This document shows, one piece after another, positions 33,688-42,789 of a DNA stretch of 64,000 nt (the stretch's first letter is position 1; each line of letters begins with the position of its first letter). This stretch comes from Pseudomonas arcuscaelestis (GTDB lineage Bacteria; Pseudomonadota; Gammaproteobacteria; Pseudomonadales; Pseudomonadaceae), in NCBI RefSeq assembly GCF_016881005.1, contig NZ_JACOPV010000010.1, positions 186,001-250,000 of the forward strand. Reading direction: 5' to 3'. The translations under genes and the position numbers were made by a program. The notes under the pieces were generated by a model, which was given only the letters and a program-made list of their open reading frames with translations, was not told where the DNA came from and did not search any database.

Positions 33688-34265
33688 CGTCCCCAGATCA
33701 TAGCTTCGGTCCACCCCAGTTCGGCAAAGTCTTGTGCGCGCAAATGAGCTTCCTCTTCGCAGAAAAACTCATCCAACTGTGGCGGTCGCACCGATGTGTC
33801 ACTGAGCATGGCGTGAACCTGCCCGCGGTGATGAATCTGGTGCTCGAACACATGAGATAGCAGCCGCAGGCGTTGTTCGCGCTGAACCCAGTCGGGGCGC
33901 ACGATGCTCACGTAACGTTGCAGTTGATCGTCGCGCAGCAGGCTGCAGTAGGCGATCAGCCGATGATCAGCCTGGGCCTGCTCGGCACCGAGCACATCGC
34001 AACTGGCGAAAGGCTCATGGGGTTCGAAGAAGCGCTCGCTATCGGCCTCTGGCGCTTCACCGCGCTGCTCGGACTCCAGGGCATTCAAGTAAAACCAATC
34101 AACGGTAAGAATGTGATTGAGCGTGGCTTTGATTGAGCCAAAGAAGCTGCAACGTGGTGCCACGAACTCGTCTTGGCTCAGTTGCAGGCAGGCTTTGTAC
34201 AACCGGTGGTTGGCCCAGCCGTTCTGGTAGGCCATGGTCAGCAAATAATGCGAAAGTGACTGCAT
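33684..34265 (-). CDS. DinB-family protein
   Basis: Four-helix-bundle protein of 193 residues. The three metal-binding histidines expected in the DinB/YfiT fold can be placed at NHILTVDWFYL and in VFEHQIHHRGQVHAML. Members are mostly thiol-dependent transferases or of unknown role. ATG 34265 has AAGGAG seven bases upstream and is preferred over a TTG at 34280. It is 11 bases downstream of the ZapE-like gene and probably co-transcribed with it. Confidence 0.85.
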   Translation of the reverse strand: MQSLSHYLLTMAYQNGWANHRLYKACLQLSQDEFVAPRCSFFGSIKATLNHILTVDWFYLNALESEQRGEAPEADSERFFEPHEPFASCDVLGAEQAQADHRLIAYCSLLRDDQLQRYVSIVRPDWVQREQRLRLLSHVFEHQIHHRGQVHAMLSDTSVRPPQLDEFFCEEEAHLRAQDFAELGWTEAMIWGR

Positions 34266-34276
34266 GATCGACTCCT

Positions 34277-35395
34277 TCAACAGAAGCGTTGCAGTTGCAT
34301 CTCCCGCAGGCGGCTCAAGGTGCGCCGGAACGGGAACTCCAGGTACCCTTGAGTGTAGAGTGCATCCAGCGCTACCTCAGCCTCGATGTACAGGGCGACC
34401 CGACGGTCGTAACACTCATCGACCAGTGCAATGAAGCGCCGCACGCCGTCATCATGCACTGACAATTGCGGTAGTTCCCGATCCCCCGCCGGTACCCGCT
34501 CGGCACCGTCCTCTGTACCCCGGGCGATCTTTGCCGGACGCTGGCGAGCGCCAAGGGCTGGAACATCGCCAAGCAGGATAGCCTTGTAACTGTCGCACAA
34601 GGCCATGAAGTCCATGGCCGCGAACGGCTGTTCACACAGATCGGCATAGCGGCACCAGATCACCGACTCGCTACGCCGCACTACCGACAACTGCCGTGAG
34701 CCGATGGCCAAAGGCTGATCGCAGTCGGCTTCGCCGCCGCTCAGTAGCTTGAACACCTCGCTCAGGGCTGGCGACTGTCCCGGTTCATGTACCCAGTACC
34801 GTTGCTGGGCAATACCTGGGTGTAAACGATGGTCCTGTTCACCGGCAACGGCAAGCACCCGCATGTGCTGCTCGATGGCGGCGATTGCCGGGACAAAGCG
34901 CTCTCGGTTGAAGCCGTCGAGATACAACTGATCGGGTGGTTGGTTGGAAGTAGCAACCACCACCACGCCTGCCTCGAACAACACCTGGAAAAGCCGGCCG
35001 AGAATGATTGCATCACCAATGTCATTGACGAACAGCTCATCAAAACACAGCACGCGGATTTCTTCGGCCAATGAAAGCGCCAGGGCTTGCAAGGGGTCGG
35101 CGGTGCCATTGAGCTGAAACAGGCGCTGATGTACCCAGCGCATGAAATGATGAAAATGCTGACGCCGGGCTGGTACCTGCAAACACTGATAGAACAGGTC
35201 CATCAACCAGGTCTTGCCGCGCCCGACCGGGCCCCATAGGTAGACGCCCTGGGGAGTTTCGCCGCGTTGCAGGACTTCGAAGCAGCTTTGCAGGGCCCTG
35301 GCAGCCTGCAACTGGGCCGGATCGCTGACAAAGCCATCGCGATCAATGGACTGTTGGTAGAGCTGGAGGGGGGACTGCTCGGTGAAGCAGGTCAT
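34277..35395 (-). CDS. zapE: ZapE/AFG1-type ATPase
   Basis: AAA-type ATPase of 372 residues. The Walker A motif is GPVGRGKTWLMDLF, followed by the AFG1-family HFHHFMRWVH and Walker B VLCFDELFVNDIGDA, then ATSNQPPDQLY and the C-terminal AFG1 hallmark FRRTLSRLREMQ. E. coli ZapE acts on FtsZ during division under low oxygen; mitochondrial AFG1 assists oxidase turnover. The ORF reads further to a TTG at 35413, but ATG 35395 gives MTCFTEQSP. Many pseudomonads have another ZapE gene elsewhere, so this may be a second copy. Confidence 0.88.
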   Translation of the reverse strand: MTCFTEQSPLQLYQQSIDRDGFVSDPAQLQAARALQSCFEVLQRGETPQGVYLWGPVGRGKTWLMDLFYQCLQVPARRQHFHHFMRWVHQRLFQLNGTADPLQALALSLAEEIRVLCFDELFVNDIGDAIILGRLFQVLFEAGVVVVATSNQPPDQLYLDGFNRERFVPAIAAIEQHMRVLAVAGEQDHRLHPGIAQQRYWVHEPGQSPALSEVFKLLSGGEADCDQPLAIGSRQLSVVRRSESVIWCRYADLCEQPFAAMDFMALCDSYKAILLGDVPALGARQRPAKIARGTEDGAERVPAGDRELPQLSVHDDGVRRFIALVDECYDRRVALYIEAEVALDALYTQGYLEFPFRRTLSRLREMQLQRFC

Positions 35396-35518
35396 GCGCA
35401 GCGTCCGTCGCAAAAGCGACCATTCTACCTAAAAACCCCTGAAACCTTGTGAGAATTCCAGTGCCGCAAGCCCTGCCCATTTTTGTACAAGACAGCTGCC
35501 CCCTTTAACAGCGCCTGG

Positions 35519-36664
35519 CTATATCGCTAGCCCGACCTTCAACAACGCACCATCGCTGTCATCGGTCAGCACGTACAGATAACCATCCGGCCCCACGCGG
35601 ACATCGCGGATTCGCGCTTCAAGCTCACCCAACAGGCGCTCTTCGTGCACGATCTTGTCACCGTCCAACTCCAGGCGGATCAACGCCTGGCTTGCCAGGG
35701 CGCCGATGAACAGGTTGTGGTCCCACGCCTCGAAACGCGGATTGTCATAGAACGCCATACCGCTGATGGCCGGCGACTTTTCCCAGACATGATGGGGGTC
35801 AATCATGCCGTCTACATGCTCACCCTTGGCCTCGGGGATTGGCAGCAAGGTGTAGTTGATGCCGTGGGTCGCGACAGGCCAGCCGTAGTTTTTACCCGGC
35901 TTGGGCAGGTTGATTTCATCGCCACCACGGGGGCCGTGCTCGTTGGTCCACAACTCGCCTGTCCACGGGTTGAGCGCGGCGCCCTGCTGATTGCGATGGC
36001 CGAATGACCAAATCTGCGGACGTACGTTTTCCCGCCCTACAAAAGGGTTGTCCTTGGGCACAGTGCCATCCGGGAGGATACGCACTACCTTGCCTTGCAG
36101 TTTGTCGAGGTCCTGGGCGGTCGGACGTTGGTTGTTTTCTCCCAGGGCGATGAACAGGTAACCATCGCGGTCGAACACCAACCGCGAACCAAAGTGGATA
36201 CCACTGGAAAGCTTCGGCAACTGGCGGAAAATGACGTTGAAATCTTCAAGCTTGGCCATGTCGGCAGACAATCGCCCACGCCCCACGGCGGTACCTGCCT
36301 TGCCATCCTCGCCTCCTTCGGCATAACTGAGATAAACCATGCGATCCTGCTTGAAGGTCGGCGACAAGACCACATCCAGCAACCCGCCCTGCCCTTCAGC
36401 CCACACTTGTGGAACGCCAGCCAACGGCGCGCCCACCTTGCCCTCGACGCTGACGATGCGCAGGTTGCCCATGCGCTCGGTTACCAACATGCCTTTGTTA
36501 TCGGGCAAAAAAGCCAGCGCCCACGGGTTCCTCAGGCCCTCGGCCAATGTACTGACGGTGACGGTGCCCTCTTCGCTTTTAAAGCTGCGCTCGGGGGCGG
36601 CATGGGCCAGCAGCGGTAGCAGTGTCGCGGCCAGTAAAGTGGGTATCCAGGTGCGTACGGGCAT
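35519..36664 (-). CDS. PQQ-type soluble aldose sugar dehydrogenase
   Basis: Secreted beta-propeller protein of 381 residues in the soluble glucose dehydrogenase/YliI family, which uses pyrroloquinoline quinone to oxidise sugars. A signal peptide is at 1-22 (ATLLPLLAHA). Family motifs are LRNPWALAFLPDNKGMLVTER, GGLLDVVLSPTF, HFGSRLVFDRDGYLFIALGE, WSFGHRNQQGAALNPWTGELWTNEHGPRGGDEIN and LRDVRVGPDGYLYVLTD-like (here IRDVRVGPDGYLYVLTD). ATG 36664 is preceded by AAGGAAA; the open frame to 36694 adds no signal-like sequence. Confidence 0.92.
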   Translation of the reverse strand: MPVRTWIPTLLAATLLPLLAHAAPERSFKSEEGTVTVSTLAEGLRNPWALAFLPDNKGMLVTERMGNLRIVSVEGKVGAPLAGVPQVWAEGQGGLLDVVLSPTFKQDRMVYLSYAEGGEDGKAGTAVGRGRLSADMAKLEDFNVIFRQLPKLSSGIHFGSRLVFDRDGYLFIALGENNQRPTAQDLDKLQGKVVRILPDGTVPKDNPFVGRENVRPQIWSFGHRNQQGAALNPWTGELWTNEHGPRGGDEINLPKPGKNYGWPVATHGINYTLLPIPEAKGEHVDGMIDPHHVWEKSPAISGMAFYDNPRFEAWDHNLFIGALASQALIRLELDGDKIVHEERLLGELEARIRDVRVGPDGYLYVLTDDSDGALLKVGLAI

Positions 36665-36694
36665 TAGCGTTTCCTTCCAGGGAGTGTCTGCCAA

Positions 36695-37024
36695 TCAAGG
36701 CATGCGAGGCGATTCGCGCGGCGGCCGGGTGGGCTCCAGGCGCGGTGGTGTCTGCTCGCGGCGAATGTTTTCACCGTTACCGATGCCACGATTTTCAAGG
36801 GTCGGCGGACGCGGCACCGGTTGGGTCGAAGGACCACGTACCGCAGGTGTGGCCGGCACGCTGCCTTGGCGGCTATTGGGATTGGCGCGCATGATCGGGC
36901 TGTTGTAGGGATTGTTCGCCGAGCCAGCCACCTGCAGCGGCGTTACAACCTGCGCTGCCTGCACCGGGGTGCCGAACAACAAGGCCAGAGACAGGCCAAC
37001 CAAGCCCAACATTGATGTATTCAC
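36695..37024 (-). CDS. small proline-rich secreted protein
   Basis: Protein of 109 residues. Residues 1-24 form a signal peptide (LGLVGLSLALLFGTPVQA). The mature part is disordered-looking, rich in Pro, Arg, Asn and Ser (AVRGPSTQPVPRPPTLENRG, PPRLEPTRPPRESPRMP). GTG 37024 is the start because GGAGGT lies six bases before it. It is the upstream neighbour of the sugar dehydrogenase gene and may share its transcript. Function unknown; no homologue recognised. Confidence 0.6.
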   Translation of the reverse strand: MNTSMLGLVGLSLALLFGTPVQAAQVVTPLQVAGSANNPYNSPIMRANPNSRQGSVPATPAVRGPSTQPVPRPPTLENRGIGNGENIRREQTPPRLEPTRPPRESPRMP

Positions 37025-37136
37025 GGTGCTACCTCCTGCGCGAAATAACGCGCCCAAGCATTTGGATAGCCTAAGGCGCGTCTGGTTCGTCAGGAAATAA
37101 CGATTTCCCCTACAGGTGATTCATTTTGTTTCCACT

Positions 37137-38102
37137 TCAACTATCAACCTTATGCCGAGCGGCGTACAGACAGAGCATTTCCATGGCCAATGTCGATCCA
37201 GCCAGGGCGGTTATATCGGCGTGATCATAAGCGGGCGCAACTTCTACCAGATCCATGCCCACCAGGTTAATACCGCGCAACCCGCCAAGAATTTCCAGCG
37301 CCTGCACGGTGGTAAGGCCACCACATACCGGGGTGCCAGTGCCGGGCGCGTAGGCGGGGTCCAGACAGTCGATATCAAAGGTCAGGTACACAGGATTGTC
37401 GCCCACTCGCTGGCGGATCGATTCGATGATCGCCTGGCAGCCACGCTGGTGTACCTGCCGCGCATCCAGCACAGCAAAGCCCTGGTTATCATCATTGGTA
37501 GTACGCAAACCGATCTGCACCGAGCGTGCCGGATCAACCAGCCCCTCGCGGGCAGCGTGCCAGAACATAGTGCCGTGGTCGACGCGCCCGCCACCTTCCT
37601 CGCACGGCCAGGTGTCACTGTGAGCATCGAAGTGGACCAATGACAACGCGCCATGTTTACGCGCGTGAGCCTTGAGCAGCGGGTAGCTGATGAAGTGATC
37701 GCCGCCCAGGGTGAGCATGGCGCAGCCAGCCTCGAGAATCTGTTCAGCATGCGCCTGGATGCTATCGGGTATCGTCTGCGGGCTGCCATAGTCGAAGTTG
37801 CAGTCACCATAATCAATCACTGCCAAATGGTCGAAGGGGTCGAATTCCCACGGCCAATGACGCGCCCAGGCCTGCTGCACCGAGGCACTGCGGATGGCCC
37901 GTGGGCCAAAGCGTGCCCCCGGACGGTTGCTGGTGGCGGTATCGAACGGCACGCCGCTGACCACCACGTCCACGCCGCGCAAGTCACGTGTGTAACGGCG
38001 GCGGGAAAAGCTGGTGATACCGGCAAAGTTGTTTTCGGCGACAGTGCCATACAGACTGTCTCGGGTTATAGCCTGGTCGTTGTCGGGGGCGAGATCCATC
38101 AT
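37137..38102 (-). CDS. speB: agmatinase/guanidino-acid ureohydrolase
   Basis: Mn2+-dependent ureohydrolase of 321 residues. The metal ligands are intact: LGGDHFISYP, VHFDAHSDTW, and FDIDCLDPAYAPGTGTPVCGG. These enzymes remove urea from agmatine to make putrescine; close relatives act on guanidinobutyrate or guanidinopropionate, and the sequence alone does not decide. The next gene downstream on the same strand is a polyamine-binding protein, which favours agmatine. Two adjacent ATGs (38102 and 38099) are both possible starts. It sits in an apparent operon with the binding protein at 38122-39201, whose gene is transcribed first. Confidence 0.85.
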   Translation of the reverse strand: MMDLAPDNDQAITRDSLYGTVAENNFAGITSFSRRRYTRDLRGVDVVVSGVPFDTATSNRPGARFGPRAIRSASVQQAWARHWPWEFDPFDHLAVIDYGDCNFDYGSPQTIPDSIQAHAEQILEAGCAMLTLGGDHFISYPLLKAHARKHGALSLVHFDAHSDTWPCEEGGGRVDHGTMFWHAAREGLVDPARSVQIGLRTTNDDNQGFAVLDARQVHQRGCQAIIESIRQRVGDNPVYLTFDIDCLDPAYAPGTGTPVCGGLTTVQALEILGGLRGINLVGMDLVEVAPAYDHADITALAGSTLAMEMLCLYAARHKVDS

Positions 38103-38121
38103 CGAGTTCCTGTGCTACGGG

Positions 38122-39201
38122 TTATTGGCGGCTGCGGAACGTGGTCCACAGACGGGTACGTTGGCGCATGTCGGCCAGGCTCATGCTGCGATCGGCAAAC
38201 AGGCGGGCTCGCACTTCGCTGGAAGGGTAGATATCCGGGTCATTGCGCACGCTTTCGTCGACCAATGCAGTGCCGGCCTGGTTGGCATTGGCAAAGAACA
38301 GTGTGCTGGTCAACGGCGCCACCGACTCGGGACGCAACATGAACGCAATGAATGCGCGCGCCGCCTCTGGGTGTGGGGCGTCCTTGGGAATCACCAGGTT
38401 GTCCTGCCAGATCAGCGTGCCCTCACGGGGAATTCGATAGATAACCTGGTACGTCTTGGCGGCAGCCCTGGCTTGCTCGGCAGCCATAGCGGCATCACCG
38501 TTATAGGTCAGTGCCAGGCATACACTGCCATTGGCCAGGTCATTGATCTGCCGGCCGTTGGCCACGTAGGCGATGGAGGGTTGTAATTGTTTCAGCAGGG
38601 CCTGGGCTGCAGCGAGGTCATCTTTGTCACGACTGTAGGGGGCCTTGCCCAGGTAATGCAGCGCCACGCCGATCACCTCCTGAGGCGAGTCGGACATGGC
38701 TATGCCACAGTCCTTGAGCTTGCTGGCGTACTCGGGCTTGAACAACAGGTCCAGGCTGTCGAGCGGCACATCGCCCAAGCGCTGGCGAACGGCTTCAAGG
38801 TTCATCCCAAGGCCCAGGGTGCCCCAGGTGTAGGGCACCGCATACTGGTTGGCGGGGTCGACTTCAGCCAGCTTGGCCAGTAGGTCCTTATCCAGATTGT
38901 CGTAACCAGGCATCGATTGCGCTTGCAGCGGTTGCAGTGCGCCTGCCACCAGCGCCCTGGCCAGCAGGCTGGAAGACGGCACCACGACGTCATAACCACT
39001 GCCACCGGTGAGCAACTTGGTTTCCAGGACTTCAGTGGTATCAAAGGTGTCATAACGCACCTTGTAACCGCTTTCCTTTTCGAAGCGCTGCAAAGTTTGC
39101 GGCGCTACATAATCGGCCCAACTGTAAAGATTGAGCACTTTTTCCTCGGCATGCACCGGCAAGGCCAGGATCAGGGGAAACAACCACAGGGATGTACGCA
39201 T
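38122..39201 (-). CDS. periplasmic polyamine-binding protein (PotF/SpuD family)
   Basis: Solute-binding protein of 359 residues for an ABC importer of polyamines such as putrescine or spermidine. A signal peptide is at 1-19 (LFPLILALPVHA). The family's YSWADYVAPQTLQRFEKESG start, TFDTTEVLETKLLTGGSGYDVVVPS, and NQYAVPYTWGTLGLGMN are clear. ATG 39201 has AAGGTG before it. No permease or ATPase gene is adjacent, so it must share a transporter or act in sensing. The gene is divergent from a LysR-type regulator, with an inverted repeat between them, and agmatinase follows. Confidence 0.9.
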   Translation of the reverse strand: MRTSLWLFPLILALPVHAEEKVLNLYSWADYVAPQTLQRFEKESGYKVRYDTFDTTEVLETKLLTGGSGYDVVVPSSSLLARALVAGALQPLQAQSMPGYDNLDKDLLAKLAEVDPANQYAVPYTWGTLGLGMNLEAVRQRLGDVPLDSLDLLFKPEYASKLKDCGIAMSDSPQEVIGVALHYLGKAPYSRDKDDLAAAQALLKQLQPSIAYVANGRQINDLANGSVCLALTYNGDAAMAAEQARAAAKTYQVIYRIPREGTLIWQDNLVIPKDAPHPEAARAFIAFMLRPESVAPLTSTLFFANANQAGTALVDESVRNDPDIYPSSEVRARLFADRSMSLADMRQRTRLWTTFRSRQ

Positions 39202-39250
39202 GTCGGGCACCTTTTTCAGTGGGTGCCAACAGCATGCCCGCCACATTACA

Positions 39251-39265
39251 TTGCTAAAATGGCAA
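39251..39265. promoter_or_regulatory. LysR-type operator candidate TTGC-N7-GCAA
   Basis: TTGCTAAAATGGCAA contains the T-N11-A core typical of LysR regulators and lies midway in the 100-base divergent region between the polyamine-binding protein and the LysR-type gene. Confidence 0.55.
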
Positions 39266-39301
39266 GTTACTTAACCTGACATGCACCTGGAGCAATGTTT
39301 A

Positions 39302-40192
39302 ATGCTCGGACAACTGCACGACCTTGACCTGCACCTGCTGCGGTTGTTCGTAACCGTCGTCGAGGCCGGCGGCTTCAGTGCCGCCCAAGGCGTGCTGGGC
39401 TTGAGCCAGCCCAGCATCAGCCAACAGATGGCACGTCTGGAAACCCGCCTTGGCTATCGCCTGTGCAGCCGCGGCAAGGGTGGCTTTCGCCTGACCGCCA
39501 AAGGTGAGGTGCTGCTCAAGGCTACGCGAGAGTTGCTGGTGCAGATCGAAACCTTTCGCCATCAGGCCAATGGTGTGGCTGGACGCTTGCTGGGCGAGGT
39601 CAGGATAGGTATTTCCGAAGCCCAGGACAGCAGCGTGACGCTGCGCCTGGCGCACGCCATCGAGCGCTTTCGCCAACGTGACGAGTCCGTACGCCTGGAA
39701 CTGGTCAGCGCCATGCCGGCCGACCTGGAGCGCCTGCTTTTGCAACAGCGCCTGGACCTGGCTATTGGTTACTTCTCCGGCAAGCAATCGGCGTTCGATT
39801 ACACCGCGCTGTTCGAAGAAACCCAACGCTTGTACTGCGCCAGCCACCATCCTCTGGCGAGCCAGGCCCAGGTGAACCTGAAGATGTTGCTGGAAGCCGA
39901 TCAGGTCGAGCATCCCTACCGATTTCTGGAGAGCCCCGATCCCCTCAGTGGCGGCCGCGCCTGGGCAAGGTCGGAGCAGGTGGAAGGCGCACTGACATTT
40001 ATTTTATCCGGGCGTCATATCGGGTATTTACCCTGCCACTTCGCAGCCACCTGGGTCGAACGCGGGCTGTTGCATGCGCTGGATCCGGCGCTGAATTTTC
40101 AGGTGCCATTCTCGCTGGCCCGCCATCGCGCCCAAGTGCCCAGCGATGCGCAGCAGGCCTTCGAAGTGGACCTGCTGGCAGCGTTCAAGTGA
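39302..40192 (+). CDS. LysR-family transcriptional regulator
   Basis: Regulator of 296 residues. The N-terminal winged helix (LDLHLLRLFVTVVEAGGFSAAQGVLGLSQPSISQQMARLETRLGYRLCSRG) carries QPSISQQM as recognition helix. The effector domain follows from about 90. ATG 39302 has GGAG nine bases before it; the in-frame ATG at 39281 has no site. It is divergent from the polyamine-binding protein and agmatinase genes and probably controls them in response to a polyamine or guanidino compound. That link is inference from position. Confidence 0.9.
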   Translation: MLGQLHDLDLHLLRLFVTVVEAGGFSAAQGVLGLSQPSISQQMARLETRLGYRLCSRGKGGFRLTAKGEVLLKATRELLVQIETFRHQANGVAGRLLGEVRIGISEAQDSSVTLRLAHAIERFRQRDESVRLELVSAMPADLERLLLQQRLDLAIGYFSGKQSAFDYTALFEETQRLYCASHHPLASQAQVNLKMLLEADQVEHPYRFLESPDPLSGGRAWARSEQVEGALTFILSGRHIGYLPCHFAATWVERGLLHALDPALNFQVPFSLARHRAQVPSDAQQAFEVDLLAAFK

Positions 40193-40193
40193 A

Positions 40194-42638
40194 TCAGTAG
40201 GCCATCGACCAGGTCAGGGTGTAGGTCCGCCCCCGGCCTTGATAGTCATACAAATATTCCGGGCCGTAGGTGGGCGAGTAGAACAAGGTCGCGCGCTGGC
40301 CCCAGACCGTACTGTACTGTTTATCCAGCAGGTTCTGGATACCGGCGCTGAAGGTTCCGACGCCGGTATCCTGGCTGCCCAGCAGGTCAAAGGTGGTGTA
40401 GCCGCTGATCTTGTGATCGGCATCGTCCTCGAGGGTAAAGGCATGGTTGGCTTGCAGGCGCGCGCTGCGCCCCTCGTCTTTCCAGCCAACGAAGACAGTG
40501 GACTTGGACAACGATGCATAACGCGCATCACGCTTGATCCAGTCACCGCTCTTGTCCTCCTCTTCCGAACGCACCACATGCAAGGTGCTGCCCGCCTCCC
40601 AGCCACTTTCGAAGTGACGGGTCAGCGCGCCTTCAAAGCCGAAGTCACGACTTTTTTGGTCCTCGACGTTAATCGTCAAGGTGGCCATATCGGTGGTGAT
40701 GATCTTGTCCGACCAGATGTAATACACCGCAGCCTGAGCATCCCAGTCCAAGTCGGCATAACGCCAGCCCAGCTCCACTTGACGGCTCTTGATCCCGGCC
40801 AGCGGGTTATCCTCGACACTCAATCCAGGCTTGCCGTAATACTTGGCCGGGTCCGGCAGGTCGAAACCTTCGCCATAGTTGCTCCACACCTGGTGACCAT
40901 TCTTGAAGTCGTAGATGGCGCCCAAGTTGAACAGATTGACCTGATAATCGTTGGTGCCGCCCGGTACACCCTTGAAGTTGCCGACATCCACGTCCATCTG
41001 CTGGCGTCGGGCCCCGCCGGAGACGGTCAGGTTGTCAGTCGCATGCCAGTCCAACTGGGTGTAGTACGACAGCCCGTCAACCCGATAGCTGGGATAGCGC
41101 GCAGCCTTGCTGGCCTTATCCAGGTCCAGGCCACCGCTTTCAGATGAGGTCAGCGAATCGAACGTAGTCTGCTCGGCATTGAAGCGTTCGCGATCCAGAT
41201 CTACGCCATAGGTCAGCTTCAGACTGTCCCATTGCTTGGCAAACAATACCTTGAGGCTGCTGACTTCAAAGTTCTGCTGTGACGCGGCAAAGTACACGCC
41301 CTTGGATCCAGCCGGCTTGCCGGGGTTGTAGTACGGGAACGGATAGAAATTGTCGTCTTCCTTGCGATAGGAAGCCTGCAGGTAGAAGTCCTGGCCGAGC
41401 ACATCACTGTGGTGATAATTGGCGTTGAGCAGTAGACGCTTGGTGCGTGGTTCCAGGTCAGTTGAGTAACCACTGCGCAGCTCGGCGTCTTCCAGATCCG
41501 ACGGGGCGTTGTGGTTCAAATTGGGGAAGTAGATCCCGGTGCTACCGTGGTTGCCGGAATCGTAGTACTGGGCCAGCAAATCGAGGTTCTGTTGGTCGTT
41601 AAACTTTAGTCCCAGGCTACCCAGCACATCGATGGTGCGGTTGTACTGCAGATCGGTCTGGGTATTGTCGATAAAGATCTGGTCACCCGCTCCGTCGTAG
41701 AACGCCTCGTTCTGCTCGCCAGAAATACCCAGCCGCGCATTGATCCGCTCATTGCCGCCACTCACCGACTGGGCAATGCGGGTAGACAAGTCGTCGCTGT
41801 TGTTGAAGGCGCTGCTAGCCCCCAGTTGCGTCTCGAAACGCGCAGGCCCTTCCTCGCCCTTCTTGGTGACAATGTTGATGATACCGCCGGTGGCACCGCC
41901 ACCGTAGATAGCGCTGGCGCCGGAGAGTACTTCGACGCGCTGGACGTTGAACGGTGAAATGCTGTCGAACTGCCGAGAAAGACCACGCGAGCTGTTCTGG
42001 CTGACGCCATCGATCATTACCAGTACGTTGCGCCCACGCATGTTCTGACCGTAGTTGGTACGCCCTTCAGGTGCCAGGTCCAGTCCTGGAACCAGCTTGC
42101 CAATGGCCTCCTTGAGGCTTACGCCGCTGTTGATCTGTTCGTTGAGCTGCTGCTGATCGACAACCCAGACCGTACCGGGAATTTCACTGATAGAGGTACT
42201 GGTACGCGACGCCACACTGACTTCGATCGGCTTGAGGCTGACGCTTGCAGGAGCTCCTTGAGCCTTGCGCAGGATAACTGTGCGCGAGTCACTGAACTGC
42301 CAACTCATGCCGCTGCCGGCCAGCAAACTTTGCAATGCCTGGGCGACGCTGTAGCGACCATTGAGCGCCGGACTGCGCAGGTCAGCAACGTCAGCGGTGG
42401 TGTACAACAGGTGCAGGCCGGCCTGGTCAGCGAACGCGGTAAGGGCCTGATCAAGCGCCTGGGTAGGCACGGCCAGATTCACTTCGCGATCCAGTTGGGC
42501 ACTGGCGGGGACAGCATTCACGGTATCGGCCGCCTGAACCCAAGCAGGACCGAGCAGCGCGGCAAGCGCGGTCGAAGCGAGCAAAGCGTGTTTGAAACTA
42601 CCGGTGGAGCGGGCGATTGGCTTGAGCGAACCCTTCAC
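40194..42638 (-). CDS. TonB-dependent siderophore receptor with signalling domain
   Basis: Outer-membrane receptor of 814 residues that both imports a ferric siderophore and signals its presence. After a long signal peptide (residues about 1-37, ending AWVQA) comes an STN/secretin-type signalling domain of about 50-125 (LAVPTQALDQALTAFADQAGLHLLYTTADV...), then the TonB box region, plug (MRGRNVLVMIDGVSQNSSRG, VEVLSGASAIYGGGATGGIINIVTKKG) and barrel ending WSMAY. Overall it resembles IutA-type aerobactin receptors, but the ligand is unsure. GTG 42638 with GGAAG upstream is taken as start; the frame is open to 42692. FecR and FecI genes are directly upstream, so the set is a complete cell-surface signalling system. 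Confidence 0.88.
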   Translation of the reverse strand: MKGSLKPIARSTGSFKHALLASTALAALLGPAWVQAADTVNAVPASAQLDREVNLAVPTQALDQALTAFADQAGLHLLYTTADVADLRSPALNGRYSVAQALQSLLAGSGMSWQFSDSRTVILRKAQGAPASVSLKPIEVSVASRTSTSISEIPGTVWVVDQQQLNEQINSGVSLKEAIGKLVPGLDLAPEGRTNYGQNMRGRNVLVMIDGVSQNSSRGLSRQFDSISPFNVQRVEVLSGASAIYGGGATGGIINIVTKKGEEGPARFETQLGASSAFNNSDDLSTRIAQSVSGGNERINARLGISGEQNEAFYDGAGDQIFIDNTQTDLQYNRTIDVLGSLGLKFNDQQNLDLLAQYYDSGNHGSTGIYFPNLNHNAPSDLEDAELRSGYSTDLEPRTKRLLLNANYHHSDVLGQDFYLQASYRKEDDNFYPFPYYNPGKPAGSKGVYFAASQQNFEVSSLKVLFAKQWDSLKLTYGVDLDRERFNAEQTTFDSLTSSESGGLDLDKASKAARYPSYRVDGLSYYTQLDWHATDNLTVSGGARRQQMDVDVGNFKGVPGGTNDYQVNLFNLGAIYDFKNGHQVWSNYGEGFDLPDPAKYYGKPGLSVEDNPLAGIKSRQVELGWRYADLDWDAQAAVYYIWSDKIITTDMATLTINVEDQKSRDFGFEGALTRHFESGWEAGSTLHVVRSEEEDKSGDWIKRDARYASLSKSTVFVGWKDEGRSARLQANHAFTLEDDADHKISGYTTFDLLGSQDTGVGTFSAGIQNLLDKQYSTVWGQRATLFYSPTYGPEYLYDYQGRGRTYTLTWSMAY

Positions 42639-42789
42639 TGTTTTCTTCCAGGCAAAAGTAGTAGATGAGAATGAAATGCTGATCAGTCTCACTACGACGA
42701 TTGGGCGAAGAAGAACTTGCAGTGCGAAATTGAATATTTTTTAAAGCCACATTCGACCACCACACCCTTCGGCAGGGCCTGCGAAGAGG

